From positions 6,770-70,769 of the forward strand of contig DATKEN010000168.1 in assembly GCA_035512155.1 (NCBI GenBank): 64,000 nucleotides of DNA, written 5' to 3'. Below the pieces are notes generated by a model. That model was given only the letters and a program-made list of their open reading frames with translations, made no database searches and was not told where the DNA came from. The stretch comes from JABCYV01 sp035512155 (GTDB lineage Bacteria; Acidobacteriota; Terriglobia; Terriglobales; Acidobacteriaceae). Numbering within the stretch: position 1 is the first letter of the stretch; each line of letters begins with the position of its first letter. The translations under genes were made by a program, and so were the position numbers. This document shows positions 35,300 to 44,584 of this stretch, piece after piece.

Positions 35300-36517
35300 A
35301 TGAAAATTGCAAAGCTGGTTCTGTGCCTGATTTTTCTGCCAATCGCGGCGATTCCACAAGAAAAGCCAATCAGTATTCAAGCTGGCACGCTGCTGGATGG
35401 CAGAGGAAGCGTTTTGCACAAGGTTCGGATTGTGATCCAGAACGGCAAGATCCTGCGCGTGGAGGAAGCCCGGGCCAACGCCGCAGGAACTCCCACCTAC
35501 AATCTTGATGGACTCACAGTATTGCCAGGTTGGATCGATGTCCACGTCCACATCACCTGGCATTTCGGACCAAACGGCAAGGCCGAAGACAAGAATGAAA
35601 CGCCGGAGGCAGCGGCCCTGGCTGCCGCGGGCAATGCCTGGACCACGTTGATGGCAGGCTTTACCACAATCCAGAGCTTGGGTGCGCCCGAAGACAAAGA
35701 CCTCCGCGATGCCATCGCTCGTGGAGACATCCCTGGGCCGCGGATCATTACCGCTCTGAATCCAATTGATGATCCAAAGCTCACGCCCGAGCAGATTCGA
35801 GAAAGTGTCCGAAAACTTAGGGCGGAAAGCGCGGATGTGGTCAAGATTTTTGCCTCAAAAAGCATTCGCGACGGAGGCGGACAAACTCTAAGTGACCAGC
35901 AATTGGAGGCGGCGTGTGGCGAGGCCAAGGTGCAGGCTTTGCGTGCTGTCGTCCACGCTTATCGATCCGCTATCCGGGCGGCAACTCTAGCCGGCTGCAC
36001 CGAGATCGAGCATGGCACCTACGCCACCGACGATGACTTGCGGCTCATGGCGGAACACGGCACATTTTTTGATCCGCAGGTGGGATTAGTCATCCACAAT
36101 TACCTCGACAACAAGGCCAGCTTCCTGGGGATTGGCAACTACACGGAGGAAGGTTTTGCGAAAATGCAGGAAGTGTTGCCGCTGAACCAGGCGATGTTCA
36201 AGAGAGCGCTGGCTACCAAGGGTCTAAAAATCGTCTTCGGCACGGATGCGGTGGCTGGCGCTCACGGCCGCAACGCTGAAGAGTTTATCTACCGCGTGCA
36301 GGATGGTCAGGACCCCATGGATACTTTAGTGGCGGCCAACTCTCGCGCCGCGGAATCACTCAATCTGCAAAATGAGATCGGCTCGATTGCCGCCGGGATG
36401 CAGGCTGACGTGATTGCGCTGGATGGCGATCCGGTGAAAGACATTACGGCCCTGCGCCGAGTGGTTTTCGTGATGAAAGCGGGAAAGGTTTACAAAAACG
36501 TGGCTACCGTCCACTAG
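35300..36517 (+). CDS. Exported amidohydrolase (imidazolonepropionase-like)
   Basis: 405 aa with an N-terminal signal peptide (residues 1-18). The amidohydrolase metal-binding motifs are present: DVHVHITWHF (H-x-H), VHAYRS, EHGTYATDD and FGTDAVAGAHGRNAEEF. Members of this group hydrolyse C-N bonds in small cyclic or dipeptide substrates; export implies periplasmic substrates. The 3' end overlaps the convergent trmO stop by 4 bases. Located 33 bases after the VWFA-like gene. Substrate unknown. Confidence 0.88.
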   Translation: MKIAKLVLCLIFLPIAAIPQEKPISIQAGTLLDGRGSVLHKVRIVIQNGKILRVEEARANAAGTPTYNLDGLTVLPGWIDVHVHITWHFGPNGKAEDKNETPEAAALAAAGNAWTTLMAGFTTIQSLGAPEDKDLRDAIARGDIPGPRIITALNPIDDPKLTPEQIRESVRKLRAESADVVKIFASKSIRDGGGQTLSDQQLEAACGEAKVQALRAVVHAYRSAIRAATLAGCTEIEHGTYATDDDLRLMAEHGTFFDPQVGLVIHNYLDNKASFLGIGNYTEEGFAKMQEVLPLNQAMFKRALATKGLKIVFGTDAVAGAHGRNAEEFIYRVQDGQDPMDTLVAANSRAAESLNLQNEIGSIAAGMQADVIALDGDPVKDITALRRVVFVMKAGKVYKNVATVH

Positions 36518-36981
36518 CTCTTGCCCTGCCGTGCCTCAGCTTCGGCGAGCCAACCACGGCGTAGCTTTTCATCCGGGATGTTGGACAAATAGGGCTTGAT
36601 ATCGAGAATCGGTGTCCCATCCAACATATCGACACCGCGAACATGCAACTCGGCGCCTTCGCGGCGACGCAGCTTGACGGTGGTGATGCCGATCGGGTTC
36701 GGACGTCGCGGCGATCGAGTCGCAAACACACCGTGCGGCCGATTGTCGGAGGGCGGCGTACCCAGCAACTCGTCCTCACGTAATTCGAGCTTTGGGGAGC
36801 GATCGAACTCCCAGATGACGATGAGGTGCGAGAAGCCCTCGATGTCGGTGAGCCCCCGCTCAAACTCCGGCAGGATCTTGAGCACACCATCGGCCTCGTG
36901 TTTAGCGCCAAGACCCTTGGGAACTTCGCTTGCGTTCTTGTACGGACTACTCACAAATCCAATCGGCCGCGATGTGAACAT
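36514..36981 (-). CDS. trmO: tRNA (N6-threonylcarbamoyladenosine-37) methyltransferase TrmO
   Basis: About 155 aa from ATG 36981 (GGAGG 10 bases upstream), the usual length of bacterial TrmO. Upstream ATGs at 37005 and 37122 only pick up repeat sequence and have no ribosome site. The family signature is RPIGFVSSPYKN, GVFATRSPRRPNPIGITTVKL, and LDGTPILDIKPYLSNIPD. TrmO uses S-adenosylmethionine to N6-methylate t6A37 in threonine tRNAs, improving decoding. Its stop overlaps the convergent amidohydrolase stop. Confidence 0.9.
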   Translation of the reverse strand: MFTSRPIGFVSSPYKNASEVPKGLGAKHEADGVLKILPEFERGLTDIEGFSHLIVIWEFDRSPKLELREDELLGTPPSDNRPHGVFATRSPRRPNPIGITTVKLRRREGAELHVRGVDMLDGTPILDIKPYLSNIPDEKLRRGWLAEAEARQGKS

Positions 36982-37030
36982 GTGGGACGGGCCTCCGGTT
37001 CCCATAGTAATGCGAGAAGCCACGGATGCC

Positions 37031-37063
37031 GAGGGTGCCCCGTCCAAGCTTCGCTTGGGTGGG
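37031..37063. repeat. Left arm of a 33-bp imperfect inverted repeat
   Basis: This 33-base arm matches the reverse complement of 37204-37236 with three mismatches. The shared core contains CCAAGCTTCGCT. The arms bracket 140 bases between trmO and the pseudokinase gene. They look like a miniature, non-coding mobile-type or REP-like element. The interval between them has no gene. Confidence 0.55.
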
Positions 37064-37203
37064 TATTTTGGACGTTCGTCTGTCACAGAATTGACCCGAG
37101 TTGCGGAAATATCCTGACGCACTAAAACGGCACGGAACAGGAAGCTAGACTCCCGCTCAGGGCGAGCCTTTCCGACGGTCCGGGTGCGGCCACCCCAGAT
37201 AAT

Positions 37204-37236
37204 CCCGCCCTAGCGAAGCTTGGAGGGGGCACCCTC
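37204..37236. repeat. Right arm of a 33-bp imperfect inverted repeat
   Basis: Reverse-complement partner of 37031-37063 (30 of 33 bases match). It ends 21 bases before the stop of the pseudokinase gene at 37257, so in mRNA from that gene it could fold with the left arm into a long hairpin. Confidence 0.55.
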
Positions 37237-37256
37237 GAGAACGGATGAGCGACCGC

Positions 37257-38651
37257 TTAAGGAGTTGCTGGTGTTGGAAAGGCCTTTGCTGAGTTCCTGG
37301 CAAACTCGAAGCGCAGCACCCATTCACTCGCGACCTTCCGGCCATCGACTTCGGCGGGGGAAAATTCCCAACGGCGGGCAGCTTGCAGAGCACGACTGGC
37401 GAAATATTTGCTGGGCCCGGCAGAATCGAATTTCGCTCCTACTACGCTGCCTGACGGGTCAACCTCCACCCTTACCTTGACTTTCACCGTGCCTTGAATG
37501 GTTCTCAGGGCCGATTGCGAGACCTCGGGCGAGACTTGCTGAAGAACTTCACCGTGAACAACGCGACTGGACTTGGCGGTCGCCACTGGTCGGAGCGCCG
37601 TTGGTGGGGGCGTATTCGATTTTGGACTCGGCTTCGAATCGCTCGATCCGCGGTGAGACGTTCCACCATCAGGCGTCCCAACATTAGAGGTTGCTGGGCT
37701 CGGCTTCGGTTGGGCCTCAATCTTGGGAGTTTTAACGGCGGCAGGAGCGGGCTGCGCTTCCGGCGTGCGATTCAGAAGTCGTGGACCTGCCAACGCCGCT
37801 AACACCAGGCAGGCAGCGATAAGCGGAACCATGTATCCCCACTTCGCAAAGGCGCCGGGGCTTCCTTCAGTCAGCGCGGGCGCCGGCGCGGCAGGCGCTG
37901 GCCACAGATGCGATTTGATTTCGGCCACTGTCCATCGCTCCTCCGGATTCCGGCGCAAACAGTTCCTTGCCACACTACGAAATGGCTCTGGTAACGTTGC
38001 TGGCAGCGCGGGATCCCCTCGCTGCGTTTTATCCCAGCCCGGCAGGCGCTGAGTCAGCGTCTCGACTAGCGTCATACCAAGTGACCAGACATCCCCTGCG
38101 GGGGAGGTTACCGCGCTTACGGCTTCGGGTGGGTCGTAGACGCTCGGTTGGCTGCCGCTCGACTCGCCAATTTCGCGGATCCCGTCACTCGAAAGTCTCA
38201 ATTGATCAGCGACCACCATGATGTTCGCTGGTTTGATGTGGCCATGCACCAAACCTTTGCTGTGAAGATACGCCAATGCATCCAGCGCCGGCCGGAGCAT
38301 ATCGCGTGCCTCCGCGTCCGTAAGCGGCCGCTGCGGAAGAACTTCCGAGAGATTCTCTTCTGCGTATTCAGTCACAACGTAGAGTAGGGCGATACCTCCC
38401 AGCTCGCAGCGTCCCGTCTGAAAGAGGCGAAGCAAATGCGGATGCGACAGTTTCCCAGCGCCTTCCCACCGCGGCAGTTGCAAACCCGCATTCTGCGGAT
38501 CGGCAGGAACCAGCTTGATCGCCGCTTTTTGTTGTTGCGCGCTCCGTTCGGTTACGAACACTGCGCTGTGGTCAGAACCACCTACGTATCGCCGCAAATG
38601 GAATTCTCCATTAACGACCCGGCCCTCCCACCGTTTCCACTCCGGCTTCAT
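37257..38651 (-). CDS. Pseudokinase with transmembrane segment and TonB C-terminal domain
   Basis: 464 aa. Residues 10-260 have a Ser/Thr protein-kinase fold: Lys46 in AAIKLV, EYAEENLSEVL, LAYLHSKGLVHGHIKPANIMV. The catalytic HRD aspartate is replaced: HGH (136-138) followed by IKPAN. The DFG motif reads SDG (155-157). So the key catalytic and metal-binding Asp are both gone and phosphotransfer is unlikely. A transmembrane helix spans about residues 271-293, a Pro/Ser-rich linker follows, and the C-terminal 90 residues are a TonB_C domain (VKVKVRVEVDPSGSVVGAKF, ARRWEFSPAEVDGRKV). The TonB domain would be periplasmic. It probably links a cytoplasmic pseudokinase sensor to an outer-membrane receptor. 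Confidence 0.82.
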   Translation of the reverse strand: MKPEWKRWEGRVVNGEFHLRRYVGGSDHSAVFVTERSAQQQKAAIKLVPADPQNAGLQLPRWEGAGKLSHPHLLRLFQTGRCELGGIALLYVVTEYAEENLSEVLPQRPLTDAEARDMLRPALDALAYLHSKGLVHGHIKPANIMVVADQLRLSSDGIREIGESSGSQPSVYDPPEAVSAVTSPAGDVWSLGMTLVETLTQRLPGWDKTQRGDPALPATLPEPFRSVARNCLRRNPEERWTVAEIKSHLWPAPAAPAPALTEGSPGAFAKWGYMVPLIAACLVLAALAGPRLLNRTPEAQPAPAAVKTPKIEAQPKPSPATSNVGTPDGGTSHRGSSDSKPSPKSNTPPPTALRPVATAKSSRVVHGEVLQQVSPEVSQSALRTIQGTVKVKVRVEVDPSGSVVGAKFDSAGPSKYFASRALQAARRWEFSPAEVDGRKVASEWVLRFEFARNSAKAFPTPATP

Positions 38652-38773
38652 TGCACTCCTTTGATATTTGGCTCGTTTCCGCAGTTACCCTGACTTGGAG
38701 ACCACGCGTACCCTTGCTCAGGCATTCATCGGGTCTGCGGGTAACTAAACGTTGTAACACATCGCCGGATGGG

Positions 38774-38926
38774 TTAAGTCCAACAGTCGAATTGGTGGTG
38801 CGTCTTCGCGACTCCGGCCCAACCAACCGAGGTATCAACGGCTGCCTTTTCAACTGATGGAGAAGAAATTGAGATTATCGTGACCAGCGAGAGCAGAGTT
38901 CCTACGGCTGCCAATAAACGAATCAT
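38774..38926 (-). CDS. Possible 50-aa secreted or membrane peptide
   Basis: ATG 38926 has GGAGAG 4 bases upstream (centred at about -9). The N-terminal 25 residues are hydrophobic (IRLLAAVGTLLSLVTIISI) and resemble a signal peptide; the mature part would be about 25 residues ending HHQFDCWT. It stands alone in a gap of nearly 500 bases. The good ribosome site and signal-like N-terminus argue for a real micro-gene. No homology can be claimed. Confidence 0.35.
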   Translation of the reverse strand: MIRLLAAVGTLLSLVTIISISSPSVEKAAVDTSVGWAGVAKTHHQFDCWT

Positions 38927-39132
38927 ACTTCTCTCCGCGTGTGGGGGTTGCGAAGGGCGCGGCTTCTCTCTTCGGATCAATAAATTCTATGCCTGCTGTG
39001 TGAGCAAAGCAACGAACTAAAGTCGTTGAGAAGGCCTGTCCAGGTGGGCAGCGTCAGATATGCCGGATACGCGTTTTTCATCTGCAAGCTGAATTTTTGA
39101 GGATTCCTTCCGGATTCGACCGTCGGCTACGA

Positions 39133-39675
39133 TCAGGCAGTCAACGGCTGGTCCACCGACTGGTTCGTATTCGACATGCCCAGCTTCAGGTTTTCGATTT
39201 GGAGGGCGTGGTGGCGCGCATGCAGCCAATGGAACTTGCGCCACTCTGCGGCGGTCAGCGGTCCCAGCACGGGATTGTCCACCAGGTCCCGGCGGCTTCC
39301 GAAGCGCTCTTCGCACTTGAGAATCGACTCATCCATCGCCACGATATCGCCCTGAATTCTGGCCATGACCATCTCTGGCGAAGCGCCTTGCGGAATGGTG
39401 CCGGGGGGAGCCGGACGTCCCGAGGGAAAATATTCGAGCTTCAAAACCATGAGGGCATCTATCCGCATCTGCAAAGTGGGCTTGGTTGCGGCGATTTTTC
39501 CCGCCTGCAAACAGAGATCAAACGCGGTTGTGGTGGCGCGGTAGGTAAGCCAGAGGTGTTCCATGATTTCCGCTGCACTCCACTTTTCCTGGGGATGCCA
39601 CTTGAACTGCTCCGGAGTGATTCCGGCAAAAGAGGACGCGATGGTCTCCTGCAGCTTCCGCACATAGAAATCCAT
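39133..39675 (-). CDS. DinB-family protein
   Basis: 180 aa from ATG 39675 (GAGGG 10 bases upstream); the frame is open 26 codons further. DinB_2 fold: KWSAAEIMEHLWLTYRATTTAF with the first metal His, then WRKFHWLHARHHALQIENL with the C-terminal His pair. It is the second DinB protein in the window (the other is at 22425), and the two are only distantly alike. Likely cytoplasmic; substrate unknown. Confidence 0.82.
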   Translation of the reverse strand: MDFYVRKLQETIASSFAGITPEQFKWHPQEKWSAAEIMEHLWLTYRATTTAFDLCLQAGKIAATKPTLQMRIDALMVLKLEYFPSGRPAPPGTIPQGASPEMVMARIQGDIVAMDESILKCEERFGSRRDLVDNPVLGPLTAAEWRKFHWLHARHHALQIENLKLGMSNTNQSVDQPLTA

Positions 39676-39955
39676 GGTGCCCAAGCCCTCGCTTCCAGTT
39701 CGAGTGAGCTGCGAGACACGACAGATTGACTCATCACCCCAACAGACCAACAATCATAGGTGATGATCAGACGTGTCAGCGTTGGGTTTGTAGATATGCA
39801 TTACGAAATGCTTCGGAAAGGGGACAAGTAGACAGGAAACAAATGCGAGCAGATGAGATTCGCAGTTCCAGCTGAATTTTTGTCTGGCTGCTTTTCGAAA
39901 AGCGTACCTTCCGGCTCCTGGGGGGCGGGCGCGCGATAGAGTTTTCCGGACTGGA

Positions 39956-40462
39956 TCAGGATTCTATTTTTCTTGGGAGCCGCCGCGAACTCTGGTCGCT
40001 GGGGGGCGGAGGCTCATCACAACCTTCCGTTACCCACTGCCACGCTCGGCGGCCTCTGTCGTTAGCCAGAAAGCGCGCTTCTCCATAGCTGGCTAACCGG
40101 TTGAGCACAGTAGAGACCGATGCCAGAGGATCTTTCTGGCGGGCCATTAAGGCTGGATTCCTTCGCTTGATTTCCTGGCAGACTTCTTGTGTTAGCAGAG
40201 GACGGGCCGATTCCATCAGCACCATGCGACACGTTTTCGTGAAACCTGGCTGACGGGAGGTCGGCCTATGATCAACCAGTTCCAGTAATTCTTCGCCAAT
40301 AATGTCGTCACCGAAGAGATTAGCCAGCCCCAAAATCGTCTGTTTGATAGTGCCAATTCTCTTAATGATCGCGGCACGCTGCTTTAACAGCGAATCGAGT
40401 TCTTGATGCACTCGTTCAACTACTTCTTCAACATGTTCTGCACCTGAAACCTGCGTTGACAT
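39956..40462 (-). CDS. Coiled-coil plus winged-helix-like hypothetical protein
   Basis: 168 aa. Residues 5-55 are a long charged helix, probably coiled coil (VEEVVERVHQELDSLLKQRAAIIKRIG). Residues 75-145 look like a winged helix (LLTQEVCQEIKRRNPALMARQKDPLASVSTVLNRLASYGEARFL). I recall similar short proteins in several acidobacterial genomes, some near mobile or defence loci, but cannot name the family. The ATG has GGGGG about 3 bases upstream. No neighbouring partner is evident. Confidence 0.6.
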   Translation of the reverse strand: MSTQVSGAEHVEEVVERVHQELDSLLKQRAAIIKRIGTIKQTILGLANLFGDDIIGEELLELVDHRPTSRQPGFTKTCRMVLMESARPLLTQEVCQEIKRRNPALMARQKDPLASVSTVLNRLASYGEARFLANDRGRRAWQWVTEGCDEPPPPSDQSSRRLPRKIES

Positions 40463-41002
40463 AATCCCCCTAAGACTGGTCTGCGAGGAAGTGAAGCTAC
40501 ATCAGAAGGCCGATCCGGCATGTGTAGATTCGCTGATCGAAGCCTTCTACAACTCTTGCGGGACCATTGTCCATCAATCGGCTGCACTAAATAGATACCA
40601 GGGGACAGATGCAGTCCGCGCTGGTACCAATCGATGTTTGGCGGTTATCGCGATGTCAGCGAGCCCGGAAATTCTGCGGCGTGTGGCACACTGCATGATG
40701 TTCTCTGTGTGCACGGATTGACATACACAAAACCGCAGAATCACATGTCCAACTCTACAGTTAAATGTATTAATCGTGGAGTTCACGATTGTTGCCAGAT
40801 CCTGCTTCCTTCAAGAATCCGTGGCACTCAACCGCCCCGTCCAATAGTTCATCCCTGATTTCCTGTCATTAGTCATCCTTCGAACTAATTGGGCACGAGC
40901 TTGCCTTCTACGCTCCGTAAGTGTCTGTGACCGAACATCAGAGAAAATTTTGTGCTGTCGAAAAATGGGAAAATGCGAACCCCAATTTCCAAGGAGCACC
41001 AC
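40463..41002. other. Long region upstream of the TonB-dependent receptor
   Basis: About 540 bases without a supportable gene. Features seen: a perfect -35 TTGACA at 40718 with only a poor -10 (TCACAT) 17 bases on, and a 7-bp inverted repeat (AATCGTG-5 bases-CACGATT, 40772-40790). The receptor gene may have a long 5' leader or the region may hold distal regulatory sites. Confidence 0.35.
40772..40790. promoter_or_regulatory. Small inverted repeat, operator-like
   Basis: AATCGTG and CACGATT are exact reverse complements with a 5-base spacer. The site lies about 50 bases downstream of a TTGACA element and 210 bases upstream of the receptor start. Operator function is a guess from position and symmetry. 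Confidence 0.25.
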
Positions 41003-44000
41003 ATGAGAGCAGAGACGAATAAGTGGATCATTCCCGCTGAAAACTCATCCCCAGCGCAACTACGACGGTGTGGTAGTTACGCAACAGGCGCCATTCTTCT
41101 GATGGCACTTCTCCTGTTGTTAGCTGTCACCGGATTTGCTCAGGGTATCAGCGGTGAGCTGACGGGAACGGTGCTGGATCCTTCCGGTGCCTCCGTGAAT
41201 GGCGCGACCGTGGAAGTAGTCAACGTTGCCAGCGGTCAGAGAATCACCACGACGACAAAGAACCTTGGGGAGTACCGATTAAGTCAGCTTCCCGTCGGGA
41301 CCTACACCCTGATTGTCTCTGCCCCACACTTCGTCACCACCGAGTTGCACAACATTCCAGTTGAGTTGAACAAGACGGGTACCGCTAACGTGCAGCTTAA
41401 GGTCGGCGATGTCACGACCACCGTTGAAGTGTCCGGAACCGCTCCTCCAGTCGATACCACCACCGCACAGCTGCAGGCAACTTTCACCGACGCGTTTTCG
41501 CAGGATCTTAGCATCACCTCTGCTGGTGGCACCGGAGCCGGCGTGTTGAATCTCTCTCTGCTGAGTCCCGGCGTAACCCAGTCGAGCGCGATGGGTCTGG
41601 GAAGTGGCCCCTCCGTCGGAGGGCTGCGTCCTTACGACAATAACTTCACCGTGGAAGGCGTGGACAACAACAACAAAGGCACCACCGGCGCGCTAATAAC
41701 GGTGCCTAACGATGCAGTCGAGCAGTTCGTCCTGTTGACCAACCAATTCAGCCCTGAGTTCGGTCATTCATCGGGCGGACAATTCAATACAACGGTAAAG
41801 AGCGGTACGAACAGCTTTCACGGATCGGCATACGAGTACTTCAGAAACCGAAACTTGAATGCCGTGGACAATTTTTATGTTCTGCAAGGCCTGACGTCAA
41901 ATCCGCGGTTTGATAGCAACCGTTACGGGGGAACTTTCGGCGGCCCCATCGTCAAAAACAAGCTCTTCTTCTTTACTGATTTCGAACGGCAGGGCGTAGG
42001 CTTGACGGGAACCAGCGGAGCCACAGTCCTAACACCGACCACTGCGGGATTAGCCGCGATCGCGCCGGACCCCAATCTCAGCCAAAGCAACTTTGGCGTT
42101 TTCAAAAAATTCGTTCCAGTCGCGCCAGCCCAGGCTTCCAGCGGCACCAGCAATCCTTGTGTCGCAGGTGTTAATGCGATCGCATTCAATAACAATTCCA
42201 ACTTCACCCCTCCCGCAGCAGGCACCTGCCCGGCCGGGTCTGGGCTGATACCGATTGGCCCGGTCTCGATCGCTGCTCCGGCCTTCCAAAACTACGAGAA
42301 CTTCGTCCAAAGCGTTGACTATAACCTCTCGGAGCGAGACCAGATTCGAGGCCGTTACATCTATAACAAGTTGGACCAGATTGACACGCAAGCAAATTTA
42401 CCCGTGTTCTACCAGATTCAACCATTTCGCTGGCACCTGTTTACGATCAGCGAATACCACGACTTTACACCATCGATAATCAATGAATTCCGGGTGGGCT
42501 ATAACCGGTATTTCTTTATCACGCCAGCCGGTAGTGCCACCTTCCCCGGCTTGAATGTGTTTCCTAACATCACTCTTTTTGACTTGGGAGGCGGAGTTAA
42601 CATCGGGTGGGACCCCAATGCTCCGCAAGGAGGCACTCAGAACCTGTATCAGGCGATTGACAACATCAGTTGGAATAAGGGTGCCCACAACCTGAAGTTT
42701 GGGGCGGAATTCCGCGAATACATCGCGCCCTCTAATTTCACCCAGCGGCAATTTGGGGACTATAAGTACAATTCCACCCAGTTGTTTCTGGAAGACTTTT
42801 CGCCGGACAATTTCGGCGAACGTAGCTCGGGTTCCAGTGTCTATTACGGCAATGACTCGGCGATTTACTGGTACGCGAATGATACCTGGAGGGTGAGACC
42901 CAATCTCAGTGTCAATTTAGGCATCCGGTATGAGTTCACCACCATTCCTGAGGGCGAGAAAAGACAGGCTCTGAACTCGATCTCCAATACGCCCGGCGTC
43001 ACCGTGTCAGCAGTAAATGAGCCATTGCTGTTTAACTCTCCTCGAGCACCGAAGAATAACTGGGCGCCGCGCGTAGGATTTGCCTATTCACCTGGCACCA
43101 GTGGAAACACGTCGATTCGTGGGGGCTTCGGCATCGCGTACGACATCCTCTATGACAATATCGGCCAATTAGCAGTGCCTCCGCAAGTGGGTGCGACCTT
43201 CGACACATCCTTACCCGTCAAGCCAGGATTCTTCGCTGGTGGCGCACTACCCGGTGGCGGCAGCGGAACTCAGGTATTGGACGGCCCTACCGCCAGAGCC
43301 CACACCTCCAACTGGATCCCGAATCAACAAAAATGGCCGTATTCGCTACAGTGGAATCTGGGGGTTCAGCATTCCTTTGCCAAGAATTATACGGCTGAGG
43401 TTCGCTACCTCGGCACCCGAGCCGTACATCTGGACGTGCAAGACAGGATTAACAAGCAAGCGCTGGTTAGCAACACGCCTGAGACGGCAACGAGCGGCTT
43501 TCTGCCCACGTACTTGCAAGCCCCGTCCCAGGCCACACTCGATGCTCTTCCGCTGACTTTATGCACTCCCGACCCCACCAATACGTTTTGCACGAGCGGC
43601 TTGCAGTCCGGCAGCAACATTATTCCAGCATTCGCGAACACCGGTTTCACCAGCACGATCACGGCTGACTTGCCTCTGGGATGGTCGAGGTATCACGGGC
43701 TACAGACCAGTCTCACCCGGCGCATGAGCCACGGGATGACGTTCCAGGCGGCTTACACTTACAGCCGTACGATTGACAACAGCACAGCCGATTTCCACTC
43801 AACCGATCTGACACCCCGGCGTCCGCAGGACTTTCAAAACTGGGCGGCGGAAGGCGCGGTCTCCGCTCTTTCCCGCACCCATCGGCTCACGTTTGCCATG
43901 ATCTACGACCTGCCGTTCTTCAAGAACTCCAATTGGTTGATGAAGAACGTCGTAGGCAATTGGGAATTTGCTCCGATCTACACTTACGAATCTCCCGAAT

Positions 44001-44512
44001 GGGCGACTGTGCAGTCGACGACGGACTCGAACTTGAACGGTGATCCCGCCGGTGATCGCGCAATCCTCAATCCGGGTGGCACCTCGGGAACGGGCAGTGA
44101 TGTAACTGCGCTTCTAAATAGCGCCGGGAATACGGTCGCTTACCTGGCCAACACTCCCAGTGCCCAGTATATTAAGGCGGGTCCTGGAGCCTTGGCCGAT
44201 GTGAGCCGTAACACGCTGGCGACGCGGCCCACGAACGATGTGTCCATGGGAGTTTACAAAGATGTAGCGATAAGAGAACGAATGAAATTCCGGCTGGGAG
44301 CGCAGTTTGCCAACATCTTCAATCACGCTCAGTTCATCCCGGGCAGCAATCCCGCTCAGGGGCTCGGAGTTAACGATGTCAATGGATTCCTCTCTGTTGG
44401 GTCGAACTATCAGAGCTACCTGACTCCAGGTAACCCGAACTTCAACAAGCCGAATACGGTGTTTGCCAGCAATGCGCGTTCAATTGCGATCGTGGCTAAA
44501 TTCATCTTCTAA
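41003..44512 (+). CDS. TonB-dependent receptor with carboxypeptidase-regulatory N-domain
   Basis: 1169 aa from ATG 41003 (AAGGAG 6 bases upstream). The N-terminus is a long signal segment ending GFAQG. Residues about 48-130 form a carboxypeptidase-D regulatory domain (SGELTGTVLDPSGASVNGATVEVV, GEYRLSQLPVGTYTLIVSAP). Then comes a plug (TVEGVDNNNKGTTGALITVPNDAVEQFVL) and a long beta-barrel, ending IAIVAKFIF with the terminal Phe of outer-membrane proteins. It resembles Oar-like receptors that are highly expanded in Acidobacteria and probably import large substrates such as polysaccharide or peptide using TonB energy. A terminator follows. Confidence 0.9.
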   Translation: MRAETNKWIIPAENSSPAQLRRCGSYATGAILLMALLLLLAVTGFAQGISGELTGTVLDPSGASVNGATVEVVNVASGQRITTTTKNLGEYRLSQLPVGTYTLIVSAPHFVTTELHNIPVELNKTGTANVQLKVGDVTTTVEVSGTAPPVDTTTAQLQATFTDAFSQDLSITSAGGTGAGVLNLSLLSPGVTQSSAMGLGSGPSVGGLRPYDNNFTVEGVDNNNKGTTGALITVPNDAVEQFVLLTNQFSPEFGHSSGGQFNTTVKSGTNSFHGSAYEYFRNRNLNAVDNFYVLQGLTSNPRFDSNRYGGTFGGPIVKNKLFFFTDFERQGVGLTGTSGATVLTPTTAGLAAIAPDPNLSQSNFGVFKKFVPVAPAQASSGTSNPCVAGVNAIAFNNNSNFTPPAAGTCPAGSGLIPIGPVSIAAPAFQNYENFVQSVDYNLSERDQIRGRYIYNKLDQIDTQANLPVFYQIQPFRWHLFTISEYHDFTPSIINEFRVGYNRYFFITPAGSATFPGLNVFPNITLFDLGGGVNIGWDPNAPQGGTQNLYQAIDNISWNKGAHNLKFGAEFREYIAPSNFTQRQFGDYKYNSTQLFLEDFSPDNFGERSSGSSVYYGNDSAIYWYANDTWRVRPNLSVNLGIRYEFTTIPEGEKRQALNSISNTPGVTVSAVNEPLLFNSPRAPKNNWAPRVGFAYSPGTSGNTSIRGGFGIAYDILYDNIGQLAVPPQVGATFDTSLPVKPGFFAGGALPGGGSGTQVLDGPTARAHTSNWIPNQQKWPYSLQWNLGVQHSFAKNYTAEVRYLGTRAVHLDVQDRINKQALVSNTPETATSGFLPTYLQAPSQATLDALPLTLCTPDPTNTFCTSGLQSGSNIIPAFANTGFTSTITADLPLGWSRYHGLQTSLTRRMSHGMTFQAAYTYSRTIDNSTADFHSTDLTPRRPQDFQNWAAEGAVSALSRTHRLTFAMIYDLPFFKNSNWLMKNVVGNWEFAPIYTYESPEWATVQSTTDSNLNGDPAGDRAILNPGGTSGTGSDVTALLNSAGNTVAYLANTPSAQYIKAGPGALADVSRNTLATRPTNDVSMGVYKDVAIRERMKFRLGAQFANIFNHAQFIPGSNPAQGLGVNDVNGFLSVGSNYQSYLTPGNPNFNKPNTVFASNARSIAIVAKFIF

Positions 44513-44527
44513 AAACAAGGTGAGACA

Positions 44528-44561
44528 TCAAGGAGGCTCGCAAGGGCCTCCTTGAATTTTT
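44528..44561 (+). terminator. Intrinsic terminator of the receptor gene
   Basis: A perfect 10-bp stem (44528-44537 with 44546-44555) and an 8-base loop is followed by A and five T. It lies 16 bases after the receptor stop. The stem is symmetric, so it may also terminate the convergent regulator gene ending at 44585, although there is no T run on that side. Confidence 0.75.
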
Positions 44562-44584
44562 GCCTGCAAACGGCCGCAAGCTGC

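Noticed and set aside
36982..37122. N-terminal extension of TrmO
   Set aside because: The added residues derive from the inverted repeat and have no ribosome site; the core enzyme begins at 36981.
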